Source: Spirochaetota bacterium (GTDB taxonomy: Bacteria > Spirochaetota > UBA4802 > UBA5550). From it: 54,850 nucleotides of DNA. The notes under the pieces were generated by a model. The model worked only from the letters and a program-made list of their open reading frames with translations, ran no database searches and was not told the origin of the DNA. The position numbers and the translations under genes were made by a program. Location: positions 1-54,850 of the forward strand of contig JAFGJK010000069.1 of the NCBI GenBank assembly GCA_016929135.1, given 5' to 3'. Of the stretch, positions 24,266 through 33,154 are shown one piece after another (position 1 is the stretch's first letter; each line of letters opens with the position of its first letter).

Positions 24266-26398
24266 ATGATTATGCATATTAATGGACCGTTGCAATTTCT
24301 CGCCACCACCGCCAGGGGGATCGAGCCGATCCTGGAGGAGGAGCTTCGCTCCCTGGGTGCCGGCAATGTCCGGCCCACCGGGGGAGGGGTCCATTTCTCC
24401 GGCACCATGGAGACGGCCCTGCGCGCCTGTCTCTGGTCCAGAACCGCCAGCCGGATCCTCCTGCCGATCAGACGGTCGCCGGTGGCGAGCGCCGGCGACA
24501 TCTATGACGCAGCCGGCGAGGTTCCCTGGGAGGAGCATCTCTCGCCTGAGAGCACCATGGCGGTGACATTCAGCGGCACCGGATCGGGCATCAGCAACAC
24601 CATGTTCGGCGCACAACGCGTCAAGGACGCCGTGGCGGACCGTTTCAGGCGGCTCACCGGGCGGCGCCCATCGGTGGACACGGTGGCGGCAGATTTCAGG
24701 ATCCACTGCCACCTCTCCGCCGGGGAGCTGGAAATCCGCATCGACCTTTCCGGTGAGAGCCTCCACCGTCGGGGCTACCGGCTTGAGGCACGCCTGGCCC
24801 CCATGAAGGAAAACCTCGCCGCCGCCATCCTGCTGAAATCCGGATGGTCCTCCATCGCTTCCGGCGGAGGGACCTTCATCGATCCCCTCTGCGGCTCCGG
24901 CACACTGGTGATCGAGGCGGCCATGATCGCCGCCGACGCGGCCCCCGGCCTCTTCCGAATACGCTGGGGCTTTTTGGGATGGCAGGGCCATGATCGCGCC
25001 CTCTGGCAGTCGCTCATGGAGGAGGCACGATGCCGACTCGACGCCGGACTCAGGCGTTCCCCGAAATGCTTCGGCTTCGACGCCGATCCCGCGGCCATAT
25101 CCGCTGCCGTTGAAAACGGCAACCGTGCGGGCATCATGGAAGTGGCGCACTTCGAGAAACGCCCGCTCTCCGCGCTGAAACCCTCCGCCCGGATGCGGCC
25201 CGGCCTGGTGCTCACGAATCCACCCTACGGCCGGCGGCTGGGAAGCGGCGATGACCTGGGACCCCTCTACGCGGAGCTGGGTGACGCGCTGAAGCGCCAT
25301 TTCACCGGATGGAGCGCCTCGGTCTTCACCGGCGACCCGGAACTGGGGAAGCGCATGGGGCTCCGGGCGCACCGGACGAACTCCTATTACAACGGCGCCC
25401 TCCCCTGCCGTCTCCTGCAGTTCCGTGTGGAGGAGGAATGGTTCGTGGATCGCGAGAGGCTGGACCGGCGCGCCGCGGACATCAGGCTGGAGAAGGTCCT
25501 CGAACGGTGGGGCGACGCATTCATGAACCGCCTGAAGAGGAACCTCCGCGTCACCGGCCGTCGGGCCCGCAGGGGCGGCATCGACTGCTACCGCCTCTAC
25601 GACTGGGACCTTCCGGAATACCCCCTCTGCATCGACGTCTACGGCGATGCCGTCCTGGTGCGACCGTGCGGGACGCCCGACGGCAGGGGCAGCGACAAAT
25701 CGTCACGGCGCATGGAGGACGCCCTGGTGATGGTCGCCGCCGCCCTGGAGGTCGATGCTGCCGCCATTGTCGTCGCGGGCGGCGGCAGGGGCGTCAGGCG
25801 ACCGGGGGCAGGAGGGGCCCTTGAGGTGCACGAAGGTGCCGGCCGCTTCACGGTGAATCTCTATGACGGCACCGGCCTCCCCCTGGAAGAGCGGTCGCTC
25901 AGGGAGACGATCGCCTCCCTGGCGACGGGGAAGCGTTTCCTGAATCTCTGCTGCGGGACCGCAACCGCCACCGTCGCCGCGGGCTTCGGCGGCGCCGCCG
26001 CCACCATGTCGGTGGAACGCGACGCCGTGGTCATCGATGCCGCACGGAGGAACATGGCGCTCAACGGGTTCACCGGCGATGCGCACCTTCTGTCGGTTGC
26101 GGAATGCATTGAGTGGATTGCATCATCCGGCGGGAGCTACGACTTGATCCTCCTGAACCTGCCGCCGCGGGAGGAACCGCGGGCGCTCATCGACGCCGCG
26201 CTCTCCCTGCTGGCCCCCGGCGGCGTTGCCCTCATCGCCGGCGGCCCTGATACCGCCGTCCCCATCCCGGAATCACACCCGGCGGTGGCGTTCGAGGACA
26301 TCAGCCGCCGGCTCCTCCCCTTCGACTTCTCACGAACGCCGGACGTGTTCAGGTGCTGGCGGGTCACCCGTAGCGGGGATCCGGTCGGAATCCCCTGA
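24266..26398 (+). CDS. rlmL: 23S rRNA (guanine-N2/N7) methyltransferase RlmKL
   Basis: A 710-residue two-domain rRNA methyltransferase, close to the 702 residues of the E. coli enzyme. It starts with a THUMP RNA-binding domain (about 45-160). The RlmL domain follows, with the SAM motif DPLCGSGTLVIEAAM and catalytic LTNPPYGRRLG. The C-terminal RlmK-type domain (about 400-700) has FLNLCCGTATATVAAG and LILLNLPP. By homology the two halves make m2G2445 and m7G2069 in 23S rRNA. In the second half the usual DPP motif reads NLPP, a deviation worth noting for activity. The ATG at 24266 has a second in-frame ATG six bases later. It is a single gene. Confidence 0.9.
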   Translation: MIMHINGPLQFLATTARGIEPILEEELRSLGAGNVRPTGGGVHFSGTMETALRACLWSRTASRILLPIRRSPVASAGDIYDAAGEVPWEEHLSPESTMAVTFSGTGSGISNTMFGAQRVKDAVADRFRRLTGRRPSVDTVAADFRIHCHLSAGELEIRIDLSGESLHRRGYRLEARLAPMKENLAAAILLKSGWSSIASGGGTFIDPLCGSGTLVIEAAMIAADAAPGLFRIRWGFLGWQGHDRALWQSLMEEARCRLDAGLRRSPKCFGFDADPAAISAAVENGNRAGIMEVAHFEKRPLSALKPSARMRPGLVLTNPPYGRRLGSGDDLGPLYAELGDALKRHFTGWSASVFTGDPELGKRMGLRAHRTNSYYNGALPCRLLQFRVEEEWFVDRERLDRRAADIRLEKVLERWGDAFMNRLKRNLRVTGRRARRGGIDCYRLYDWDLPEYPLCIDVYGDAVLVRPCGTPDGRGSDKSSRRMEDALVMVAAALEVDAAAIVVAGGGRGVRRPGAGGALEVHEGAGRFTVNLYDGTGLPLEERSLRETIASLATGKRFLNLCCGTATATVAAGFGGAAATMSVERDAVVIDAARRNMALNGFTGDAHLLSVAECIEWIASSGGSYDLILLNLPPREEPRALIDAALSLLAPGGVALIAGGPDTAVPIPESHPAVAFEDISRRLLPFDFSRTPDVFRCWRVTRSGDPVGIP

Positions 26399-26424
26399 TG
26401 CCGCCGGGACCGTAACCGCCGCCG

Positions 26425-27825
26425 CTACGCCTGCAGCCGCAACCGCTGCCGGTAGGTCTTCAGTATCAGCAGGTTCCTGCTGATAAGCTCCTCCTGGTAG
26501 CGGTAGGCCATCTCGGCCCCCATGGGGACCAGCATCGACTGCGACTGGCTGCGGCATCGCTTCACCAGTACCTCCAGTCTCTCCACCATGGAACCCAGCC
26601 ACAGCATCTGGCTCTCTTCGCGATGCGATTCCTGCGGCTCCAAATTTTCGATCTCTTCCGGGAGCATTGACTCCCCGAAATATTCCTTGATATCTCCCTC
26701 CAGGGATACCCGGTTGGCGTCGATGCGCCAGAGCCTGAACCTGTTCCCCAGGCCCAGCATGTTGAAGAAGACGCTCACCGCCATTGCGAGCTGCACGAGC
26801 CCGCTCACCGGTATGTAGTCCATGAGCACCGGGGCATACCGGTCCAGGACCTCTGGCCCCTGATTGTTGAAGAAATCCCTGGCGGCCGGCGATTCCGGGA
26901 GACCGGTCTGGTTGTCGGCGTTCCGGTTGTACCCCACCAGTCCGGGGAAGAGGCCGCTGAACACGCTCAACACACCCATGACCTGCGACCTGGAGGCCTT
27001 CCCGTTGCTCACGATGAGGGTATCCACCATGAGGACCCCCCTGTCCGACGAGGGAAGGTTCTTCACCGGATCGTAGAAGCCCATCCGGAGGTACCCCGAT
27101 TTCAGGAAGGGGAGTCGACGGGCGACGCTCTCGCACTGTCGGAAGCTGGCGATCCGCATCCCGTACTCCCGCACCGCCCTGTCCATGAAGGAGGAGTACT
27201 CGCTGATGACGAACATCCCCAGGTCCAGCTCCCCCTTCTTTAAAAGCTCCAGCTGCTCCTCCGATCCGTGATACGAGATGGTTACCTTCAGCCCCCCCAA
27301 CTGAGGTGTTTTAAAGAGGCTCTCGGCGAGGTGGGCGGTACCGCTCCCCTTTGGGCCGATGCCGATGCGCTTCCCCGAAAGCTGGCCGATGGATGAGATA
27401 CTGTCGGCGCCGGGCCCCAGGAAAAAAACCGTCTCCGGCGAGGTGAGGCGCGCCACCAGCTCCATCCCCTCCTTCCAGGGGAGACCGTCCTGCACCAGCG
27501 CGAAGGCACCTCCGCAGTCGTAGGCGGCGAGCCTTTCGGTGTTGTCTATGGAACCCTCGGTGGCGACGTTCCGGATCCTCCCGTGCCCCTTGTCAGCCAC
27601 CGCCGCAGCCCTCTCCACGGTCTGGTAGTAGTTGCCCGTTTTCCCCCCCGAGAAGACCGGCACGTCCAGATGCGAGAGATCGGGGAATATCTCGATGAAC
27701 TGAAATGCCAGCACCACGAGAATCGCCCCCAGTAGCGCGATACCCGCGGGGAAGAGACGGTGGTCCAGGATCGATTGCCGATGCACCCCTGATTTCGATA
27801 TACCGCTGTTCCCCTTTGTACTCAT
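26425..27825 (-). CDS. TAXI-family TRAP-type solute receptor (membrane-anchored)
   Basis: About 466 residues from the ATG at 27825, preferred over an upstream start because a GGAGGG-like site precedes it and a membrane helix (about 24-45) follows soon after. The periplasmic part (about 50-330) reads as a TAXI/NMT1-like binding fold: FSGGKTGNYYQTVERAAA, then LSGKRIGIGPKGSGTAHLAE and ELDLGMFVISEYSSF. A second helix follows at about 345-370, and the tail of about 100 residues is likely cytoplasmic. No TRAP membrane subunits are adjacent, so it may be an orphan receptor or sensor rather than a transporter part. The ligand is unknown. Confidence 0.75.
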   Translation of the reverse strand: MSTKGNSGISKSGVHRQSILDHRLFPAGIALLGAILVVLAFQFIEIFPDLSHLDVPVFSGGKTGNYYQTVERAAAVADKGHGRIRNVATEGSIDNTERLAAYDCGGAFALVQDGLPWKEGMELVARLTSPETVFFLGPGADSISSIGQLSGKRIGIGPKGSGTAHLAESLFKTPQLGGLKVTISYHGSEEQLELLKKGELDLGMFVISEYSSFMDRAVREYGMRIASFRQCESVARRLPFLKSGYLRMGFYDPVKNLPSSDRGVLMVDTLIVSNGKASRSQVMGVLSVFSGLFPGLVGYNRNADNQTGLPESPAARDFFNNQGPEVLDRYAPVLMDYIPVSGLVQLAMAVSVFFNMLGLGNRFRLWRIDANRVSLEGDIKEYFGESMLPEEIENLEPQESHREESQMLWLGSMVERLEVLVKRCRSQSQSMLVPMGAEMAYRYQEELISRNLLILKTYRQRLRLQA

Positions 27826-28002
27826 CTGCGACCCTCCGACTATTCGTATCGCCCGGGGCGTTTCTACCGACGCGCGCTCCGTGGCGGGACCCTCATCAGT
27901 GCAGCATGGAGCGTATCCCATTTCAACGGGTCCGTCAATTCCTTTCGCTCACCGCGTTCCGTTTTATCGCGGGGTCCGCTTCGGCGCGGACAGAGGGGTC
28001 AC

Positions 28003-28236
28003 TCAGGCGGGCTTGCAGATCCCCAGGTACTGGCCGCAGAAGGGGCAGGCCATGCGTCCGTGCACGTCGTGGTGCTGGAGCCCCTCGCTGAAGGCCCCGC
28101 AGGAGACGTCGAACTTCATCACCTGGAAGTTCATTATCACCCTGTTCACCTGGAAAAGCGCGCTGCCGCACCTGGGGCAGGTTGGCGGCCTGAAGGTGAC
28201 ACAACCCCTTTCATCGACCTCTTTCTTCACGTCCAT
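28003..28236 (-). CDS. Small double zinc-ribbon protein
   Basis: About 77 residues with two CxxC pairs, CPRCG and CPFCG, spaced about 43 residues apart, likely to bind zinc as one ribbon. A GGAG at ten bases supports the ATG at 28236; an upstream ATG at 28254 is possible. There is no signal peptide. The two cysteine pairs flank a beta-rich segment. Function not known. It lies on the same strand as, and 82 bp after, the possible flgM gene, so it may belong to the flagellar region, but this is weak. Confidence 0.65.
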   Translation of the reverse strand: MDVKKEVDERGCVTFRPPTCPRCGSALFQVNRVIMNFQVMKFDVSCGAFSEGLQHHDVHGRMACPFCGQYLGICKPA

Positions 28237-28318
28237 GTCGTCATATCTCCACATCTACCCGTATCAGGCCGCGCCGAGGCGCGGCCTGTCAAGGAATATT
28301 CATGCCTCCGAGCGCTCC

Positions 28319-28672
28319 CTAGCCGGCCAGAAACCCCAGGATACGGTCGGCGGTCTCGGCGATCACCGCATCAGCGGAGATACCTGCCTCCCCGGCCGTT
28401 GCGGCGCAGCCGCCGGCGGAACGTATCATCTCGACGTCCATGGCCTCACGGATGTCCGGCATCAGCTCCCTGGTCGCCCTCTCGATCCTGGCCCGCTCCA
28501 GGGCCACCACCCGCTCCCTGCGGTACAGCTGCAAGGCCCTTCCGGATATCTCGACGATGTCCTCGCCGCCACTGGCCAGCGGCATCATTCGCCGTCGGGG
28601 CGCATCGGCGCTCACCGGCAGGTACCCGTTGCTCTTTCTTCCCCGCACCTCGGAAAAACTGTATATCCTCAT
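28319..28672 (-). CDS. Possible FlgM-like anti-sigma factor
   Basis: A 117-residue protein with an excellent ribosome binding site (AAAGGAGGTGG) before the ATG. The segment EDIVEISGRALQLYRR (about 37-52) resembles the FlgM signature DxVEIS-x-x-A-x-x-L. The C-terminal ADAVIAETADRILGFL resembles the helical sigma-28 binding end of FlgM. The N-terminal part is disordered in appearance, as expected for FlgM. It is somewhat longer than typical FlgM (about 90-100) and has an internal Gly/Ala-rich insert. It lies next to the flgG-flgJ operon in the same orientation, about 930 bp downstream. If correct, it would hold back the flagellar sigma factor. Alternative: an unrelated small helical protein. 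Confidence 0.45.
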   Translation of the reverse strand: MRIYSFSEVRGRKSNGYLPVSADAPRRRMMPLASGGEDIVEISGRALQLYRRERVVALERARIERATRELMPDIREAMDVEMIRSAGGCAATAGEAGISADAVIAETADRILGFLAG

Positions 28673-29050
28673 GGTCCACCTCCTTTCACTGTCGTGACAT
28701 AATATATATCGGGAGAAACAGGCGTTAGCTTAATACATGTTTAGTATATTTTTCAAAAAAAATAGCTTTTTTATCATACGAAACCCTGTATCCTGACCAT
28801 TGACGTTCCAGGGGTAAAAGAGATGGATGAGAAGGCACAGATATGGTATATTCGAATCATGACGACCCAGTGGACGCAGAAAAAAAATTGCCTCAAAAGC
28901 GTAAACGATGCCGATAGGTGTTTTGGGTGCGGCACCGGACAGATTCGCGATACTCTCTTCACAAATGATGCCGTATGGAACAACGCCGTCTGCCCGTCCG
29001 GGCTATCTCCCCTTTGGCCCGGGGGATGAAAACCGGGCACCTAATATACA
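28673..29050. other. AT-rich divergent intergenic region
   Basis: About 380 bp between the possible flgM (minus) and the cyclic-nucleotide-domain gene (plus). The stretch 28730-28790 is AT-rich and likely carries promoters for one or both, but no well-spaced boxes were identified. A 68-codon open frame at 28823-29029 lacks coding character. Confidence 0.4.
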
Positions 29051-29527
29051 ATGGAGCAAGAACCGGATATGATCGAATACCTCAAACTCATAGGATTTTT
29101 CAACGGCTTCACCGACGAGGAGCTGGAGGAGGTGAGCCGCATCACCGATGTAATCCCCACCCGCACCATGGAGATCATCGTCAGAGAGAACGAAAACCCG
29201 AAGGGTCTGTACTTCATTGTAAAGGGGGATTTCGACGTGGTGAAGAGCATAGGAGGGAACAAATACAAGCGCCTTCAGAAGCTCAACCGCGGCGATTTCT
29301 TCGGCGAGATGTCAATCCTCAATGACGAAACGCATTCGGCCTCGGTGGTGTGCCGCAGCGCGGGAGCCCTTCTCTTCATCTCCAAGGAGGCCTTCAACGA
29401 TATGAGCAACGAAAACTCGCGCTTCTCGCTGAAGATAATGAAGGAGCTGGCCACAATACTTGCCCAGCGGCTGCGGCACATGAACCTGAAATACGGGATG
29501 TCAGTGGCCCAGCTGGAATCGAGATAG
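29051..29527 (+). CDS. Stand-alone cyclic-nucleotide-binding-domain protein
   Basis: A 158-residue protein consisting of one cNMP-binding beta-roll (about 18-135) plus a C-terminal helix. There is no DNA-binding domain, so it is not a Crp-type regulator. The phosphate-binding cassette reads GDFFGEMSILNDETHSAS. The Gly-Glu pair that contacts the ribose is kept, but the usual arginine that holds the cyclic phosphate is replaced by His in 'THSAS'. Binding of a standard cyclic nucleotide is therefore doubtful. Such single-domain proteins are common in spirochaetes and may act as protein-interaction modules. It is convergent with the flagellar operon, whose last gene ends 75 bp away. Confidence 0.82.
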   Translation: MEQEPDMIEYLKLIGFFNGFTDEELEEVSRITDVIPTRTMEIIVRENENPKGLYFIVKGDFDVVKSIGGNKYKRLQKLNRGDFFGEMSILNDETHSASVVCRSAGALLFISKEAFNDMSNENSRFSLKIMKELATILAQRLRHMNLKYGMSVAQLESR

Positions 29528-29602
29528 TGACATCAGGTCACCGCGAAAAGACGGTGATGATTCCGCCGGGGGTGTACGTGGGTAGTATCGCCCAGGGGGC
29601 GT

Positions 29603-29995
29603 TCAGCGCATGCTCCTGCTCATCTCCTCGTAGAGCTGCCTGGCGAGGCCAAGGTTGGAGTTCTTCGATATCTGCAGTGCATACTCATCGTAGAGCATGT
29701 CTGTGAAGACGTCCTCGGCGAAGCCGCCGTAGAGCCAGTCACTTCGGTGGACGGTCTTGCGCATCTCCGAGAGCATCCTGGAGACGAAGAGCGATTCCAT
29801 CTCCACACAGGCATTCATCAGCCGCTGCTGCTCACCCTCGCCCCTGGCGTCGCGCCGCTGTACTGTTTCCAGGGTGTTCTGGAGGGTGCTCCGGAATCCC
29901 TCGCCGCCTGCCCCGAACCTGTCGGCCACGGCCCCCTCACGCGATCTGGAGTAGCCGCTTCGCACTGCGTCCGTCATCTGGGTTATTTCACTCAT
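29603..29995 (-). CDS. flgJ: Flagellar rod-binding protein FlgJ (N-terminal type)
   Basis: A 130-residue rod-binding protein. The Rod-binding signature ACVEMESLFVSRMLSEMRKTV (about 61-81), followed by FAEDVFTDMLYDEYALQISKN, matches the N-terminal domain of FlgJ. The muramidase domain of enterobacterial FlgJ is absent, as in spirochaetes and many other bacteria. It is the last gene of the flgG-flgA-flgH-flgI-flgJ operon, four bases after flgI. It probably caps and assembles the rod in the periplasm. Confidence 0.87.
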   Translation of the reverse strand: MSEITQMTDAVRSGYSRSREGAVADRFGAGGEGFRSTLQNTLETVQRRDARGEGEQQRLMNACVEMESLFVSRMLSEMRKTVHRSDWLYGGFAEDVFTDMLYDEYALQISKNSNLGLARQLYEEMSRSMR

Positions 29996-29999
29996 CTCC

Positions 30000-31013
30000 C
30001 TACCTCACAATAAGGTCTGCATGGAGAGCTCCCGCATCCTTCAGCGCTTTCAGGATCGATATCATGTCCTTGGTGGTTGCCCCCACGGCGTTCATCGCCT
30101 CCACCAGATCGCTCACGCTCCCCGATTCCTTCAGGTGTGCCGCCGACACCTTCTTGCCGCTCTTGCCGATCTCCACGGTCATGCCCTCCCGGCTCACCAG
30201 GGCCTCGGATATCTTCACCTCGCCGCCGGTGACGATGGTGCCGTCCGCCTCGCTGATCACCACCTTCGCCTTGCTCGATGGGGTGATCTCTATCTTCTCA
30301 ATCTCCGATATGTATTCCTGGAGCGACACCTTCTCTATGAGTGCTAGGCTGATCTTCCCCTCCCTGGTCACCTGGGGGTCAGACTTCGGGTACTTCTCCT
30401 GTATCGCCTTCACCAGGTCGTTGGCCACCGAATAGTCCCAGTTTTTCAGCACCAGGGAGATCCTGTTGTCCTTCGACACGATATCGTTGGATATCTCCCG
30501 CTCCACGATCCCCCCGTTGGTGATCACGGCGCCGGTGCGAACCTCCTTCGTCGTCCCCTTGGTTTTCTGCACCGAGAGGGGCCCCTGCGCCACCACGTAG
30601 GTGTTGTTATCCCCCCCCTTCAGCGAGGACTGCACCAGCGTCCCCCCCTCCAGTGACTTCGCGTCGCCGATGGAGGATACGTAGACCGTCACCCTGTCGC
30701 CCGACCTGGCGAAGGGGGGGAGCTTGGCGGTCACCAGCACCGCAGCGCAGTTCTTGGACGCCACGTCATCCCCCTCCATCCCGAGGTTCTTCAGCAGGTT
30801 TTTCAGGATGGTCTGGGTCATGGGGGACCTCCTGGAGTCCCCGGAACCCTGCAGCCCCACCACCAGGCCGAAACCGAAGACCTGGTTTTCCCGCAGGCCG
30901 TCGATGAAGGAGATGTCGCGTACCTTCACCGTCACCTCGGTCACTCCGGGGCCCGTGGCGCCGGCCACCAGCACCGCGGCGATGCAGGCCGGGATGAGTA
31001 GCCGCCGCATCAT
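30000..31013 (-). CDS. flgI: Flagellar P-ring protein FlgI
   Basis: A 337-residue periplasmic ring protein. A signal peptide (residues 1-20) is followed by the family's highly conserved start: VRDISFIDGLRENQVFGFGLVVGLQGSGDS, then VTAKLPPFARSGDRV and VYVSSIGDAKSLEGG. The C-terminal NAVGATTKDMISILKALKDAGALHADL matches FlgI. Slightly shorter than the roughly 365 residues of enterobacterial FlgI. The start overlaps the flgH stop by four bases. Its presence shows a P-ring-like structure around the rod. Confidence 0.95.
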   Translation of the reverse strand: MMRRLLIPACIAAVLVAGATGPGVTEVTVKVRDISFIDGLRENQVFGFGLVVGLQGSGDSRRSPMTQTILKNLLKNLGMEGDDVASKNCAAVLVTAKLPPFARSGDRVTVYVSSIGDAKSLEGGTLVQSSLKGGDNNTYVVAQGPLSVQKTKGTTKEVRTGAVITNGGIVEREISNDIVSKDNRISLVLKNWDYSVANDLVKAIQEKYPKSDPQVTREGKISLALIEKVSLQEYISEIEKIEITPSSKAKVVISEADGTIVTGGEVKISEALVSREGMTVEIGKSGKKVSAAHLKESGSVSDLVEAMNAVGATTKDMISILKALKDAGALHADLIVR

Positions 31014-31642
31014 CTGGTAATCTCCCCGATCATCTTTTGCAGATAGTCGATTATTATCTGGTATTTTTCCTCTTCCGTGAGGGTCACGGTGGCGGCCTCC
31101 CCCTCCTTCAGTTTCTCCCGCCTGATGGGGAAACCCTCGCGCACGCCACGGATCTCGATGCTGAAATCGGCCACGTTGTTCGAGTCGATCGTCCTGCCGC
31201 GCACCAGCGCCGGGTCTACGAGTCCCGTGACGGTGATGATGCTGCTGATGCCGTTCACGTTGAAGGTCTTGCTCCCTGCTATGGCATAAGCGTTCCCGGC
31301 CGCCTTGTTCATCACCCTGGTGGCCATGGAGAAGCGGATCTTCCCCTTGGTGGCGAAGCTGGTCTTGTCGTCGCTCTTGATCTGCCGGTCCCCGGATACC
31401 TTCGGGAGGAATCCGGTGATGTTCTTGTCAGGATTCGAGGATATGGTAAAATTGTTCTTGTTGTCCACGGAGAGATCAAACTGCATCGTTGATATGTCGA
31501 GGATGTTCACCACCACCGTATCCCCCTGGCCGAGCTGCTCGCTGGTGGAGTATATGTTCTTCTCAACCCAGATCGACCTGGAGAGCGCAGCGGCCCCCCA
31601 TAGAAGGATCATGATCGCCAGAGCCGGGACCCGTTTCATCAT
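31010..31642 (-). CDS. flgH: Flagellar L-ring protein FlgH
   Basis: A 210-residue FlgH homologue. The core (LGQGDTVVVNILDIS near residue 40, then the N-terminal 'D-N-K-N' segment, and GIRMN-like SKTFNVNGISSIITVTGLVDPALV, RTIDSNNVADFSIEIRG) is typical. The N terminus is hydrophobic (residues 8-21) but has no cysteine, so the lipobox of enterobacterial FlgH, a lipoprotein, is missing. In a spirochaete with periplasmic flagella an outer-membrane anchor may not be needed. The gene overlaps flgI and flgA by four bases each. Confidence 0.85.
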   Translation of the reverse strand: MMKRVPALAIMILLWGAAALSRSIWVEKNIYSTSEQLGQGDTVVVNILDISTMQFDLSVDNKNNFTISSNPDKNITGFLPKVSGDRQIKSDDKTSFATKGKIRFSMATRVMNKAAGNAYAIAGSKTFNVNGISSIITVTGLVDPALVRGRTIDSNNVADFSIEIRGVREGFPIRREKLKEGEAATVTLTEEEKYQIIIDYLQKMIGEITR

Positions 31643-32172
31643 AGGCCCGACTCCACCCTGAGGGAGGAGGAGACCCTTCCGCTCACGACCTTGTTCGTAT
31701 TCAGCCGCACCTGCACCTCGTCACCCTCCAGGCCGTCGCCCATGGCGACGCCGCCGATCTCCACCTTCACCCTTCCCCGGACCACTGAGTAGCGTATGCG
31801 GTCCCCCTTTCTCACCTGCATCTGATCGGCCGCCTCACGCTGCGTTCCGGCACCGTCCCTAGACAGGGCGACGCCCCCCCCGTGGACATACACGGTGCCG
31901 GAGAACCCGGATTTCACCAGATCCAGCAGCTCGCGCCGGTCGATGAAGCCGTCCTCGTAGAGGCAGGGATCGATCACCATGCTCCCCACCGACTCCCTGT
32001 CCGCATCCCTCACCTCGATGCGCGCCACGTCCCTGAGCTCCAGGACATCACCCTGCATCCGATAGCGGGGGACGGTGTAGATGGAGACCTCGGCCGCCAA
32101 TCCCGCCAGGGCCGTACCGAACACGGCAACGACGGGCAGCAGGGTCCTCATGGCAGGTACTCTTCTCATCAT
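31639..32172 (-). CDS. flgA: Flagellar P-ring assembly chaperone FlgA
   Basis: A 177-residue periplasmic protein with a signal peptide (ending AGLAAEV). The second half carries the SAF-like FlgA domain: VRKGDRIRYSVVRGRVKVEIGG and the terminal VRLNTNKVVSGRV, matching the family's end. Shorter than enterobacterial FlgA (about 219). It is coupled to flgH by a four-base overlap and lies 27 bp after flgG. It should assist FlgI ring assembly in the periplasm. Confidence 0.85.
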   Translation of the reverse strand: MMRRVPAMRTLLPVVAVFGTALAGLAAEVSIYTVPRYRMQGDVLELRDVARIEVRDADRESVGSMVIDPCLYEDGFIDRRELLDLVKSGFSGTVYVHGGGVALSRDGAGTQREAADQMQVRKGDRIRYSVVRGRVKVEIGGVAMGDGLEGDEVQVRLNTNKVVSGRVSSSLRVESGL

Positions 32173-32199
32173 ACTCCCCTCAGCGGCGACCCCGGGCCG

Positions 32200-32997
32200 T
32201 TACGACCGCTTCAGACTGATGGCGGTCCCCAGCATCGAATCCGACGTCTGGATCGCCTTGGAATTCACCTCGTAGGCGCGCTGGGCCACGATCATGTTCA
32301 CCATCTCCTCGACGATCTTCACATTGGACATCTCCAGGAATCCCTGATGCGTCCTCGCCATCCCCTCGATTCCCGGCTGGCCAGGGATCTCCTCGCCGGA
32401 GGCGGGTGTCGTCTTGAAGAGATTGCCGCCGATCGCCTGGAGGCCGGCGGGATTCACGAAACGGTAGATCTCCAGCTGCCCCACGTCCACTGCGTTGTCA
32501 TCACCCACGACCCTCACCGTGACCCGCCCGTCCGGGCTGATGGCCAGCGACTCCATGATGAAATTTTCCGGCAGGACCAGCGGCGGCTCCAGGAGATAGC
32601 CGTTGGAGGTGACCACCTGCCTGTTGGAATCGATCTTGAAGGAACCGTCGCGGGTATAGGCGAAGGTGCCGTCGTAGAGCTGTATCTTAAAGAAGCCCTC
32701 CCCCTCCAGAGCCAGGTCGAGCTTATTGCCGGTGGCCTGGAGGCTCCCCTGCTCGAACATGCGCTGCGTCGCCGAGACGCGCACCCCGTGTCCCACCTGG
32801 ATGCCGGTTGGTATCTCGGTCACCTCGGTGGCGGGGGTACCGGCCATCAGCAGTGTCTGATAGAGAAGATCCTCGAACTCCGCCCGCATCTTCTTGTATC
32901 CCGACGTATTGACGTTGGAAAGGTTGTTCGCGATGGTATCAATATTGAACTGCTGCCCCACCATGCCGGAAGCTGCCGTCCAGAGAGACCTCATCAT
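32200..32997 (-). CDS. flgG: Flagellar distal rod protein FlgG
   Basis: A 265-residue rod protein of normal length. The N-terminal MMRSLWTAASGMVGQQFNID and TIANNLSNVNTSGYKKMRAEFEDLLYQ are the bacterial rod/hook signature. The C-terminal LEMSNVKIVEEMVNMIVAQRAYEVNSKAIQTSD...M is the conserved coiled-coil end. It forms the distal rod and is the first gene of the operon within the window; a rod gene such as flgF/flhO is not upstream. A short stretch (32998-33154) separates it from the divergent YwqK-like lipoprotein. Confidence 0.95.
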   Translation of the reverse strand: MMRSLWTAASGMVGQQFNIDTIANNLSNVNTSGYKKMRAEFEDLLYQTLLMAGTPATEVTEIPTGIQVGHGVRVSATQRMFEQGSLQATGNKLDLALEGEGFFKIQLYDGTFAYTRDGSFKIDSNRQVVTSNGYLLEPPLVLPENFIMESLAISPDGRVTVRVVGDDNAVDVGQLEIYRFVNPAGLQAIGGNLFKTTPASGEEIPGQPGIEGMARTHQGFLEMSNVKIVEEMVNMIVAQRAYEVNSKAIQTSDSMLGTAISLKRS

Positions 32998-33154
32998 GGC
33001 CTGTTACCCCCTCGGATTGTGTATCGCCACCCCTTTCGGGGGTCCAATGAAAATTGTTTGACTCATTGAGGCCCTTCGAGTAGGGTGTTCCATTACTCTC
33101 ATATAATTTTCGGAATATCCGTGACATTACTGAATAAAAAAGGAGACCCTGCTT

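Noticed and set aside
33029..33043. Short hairpin ACCCC/GGGGT before flgG
   Set aside because: Five base pairs only; not distinguishable from chance in GC-rich DNA.
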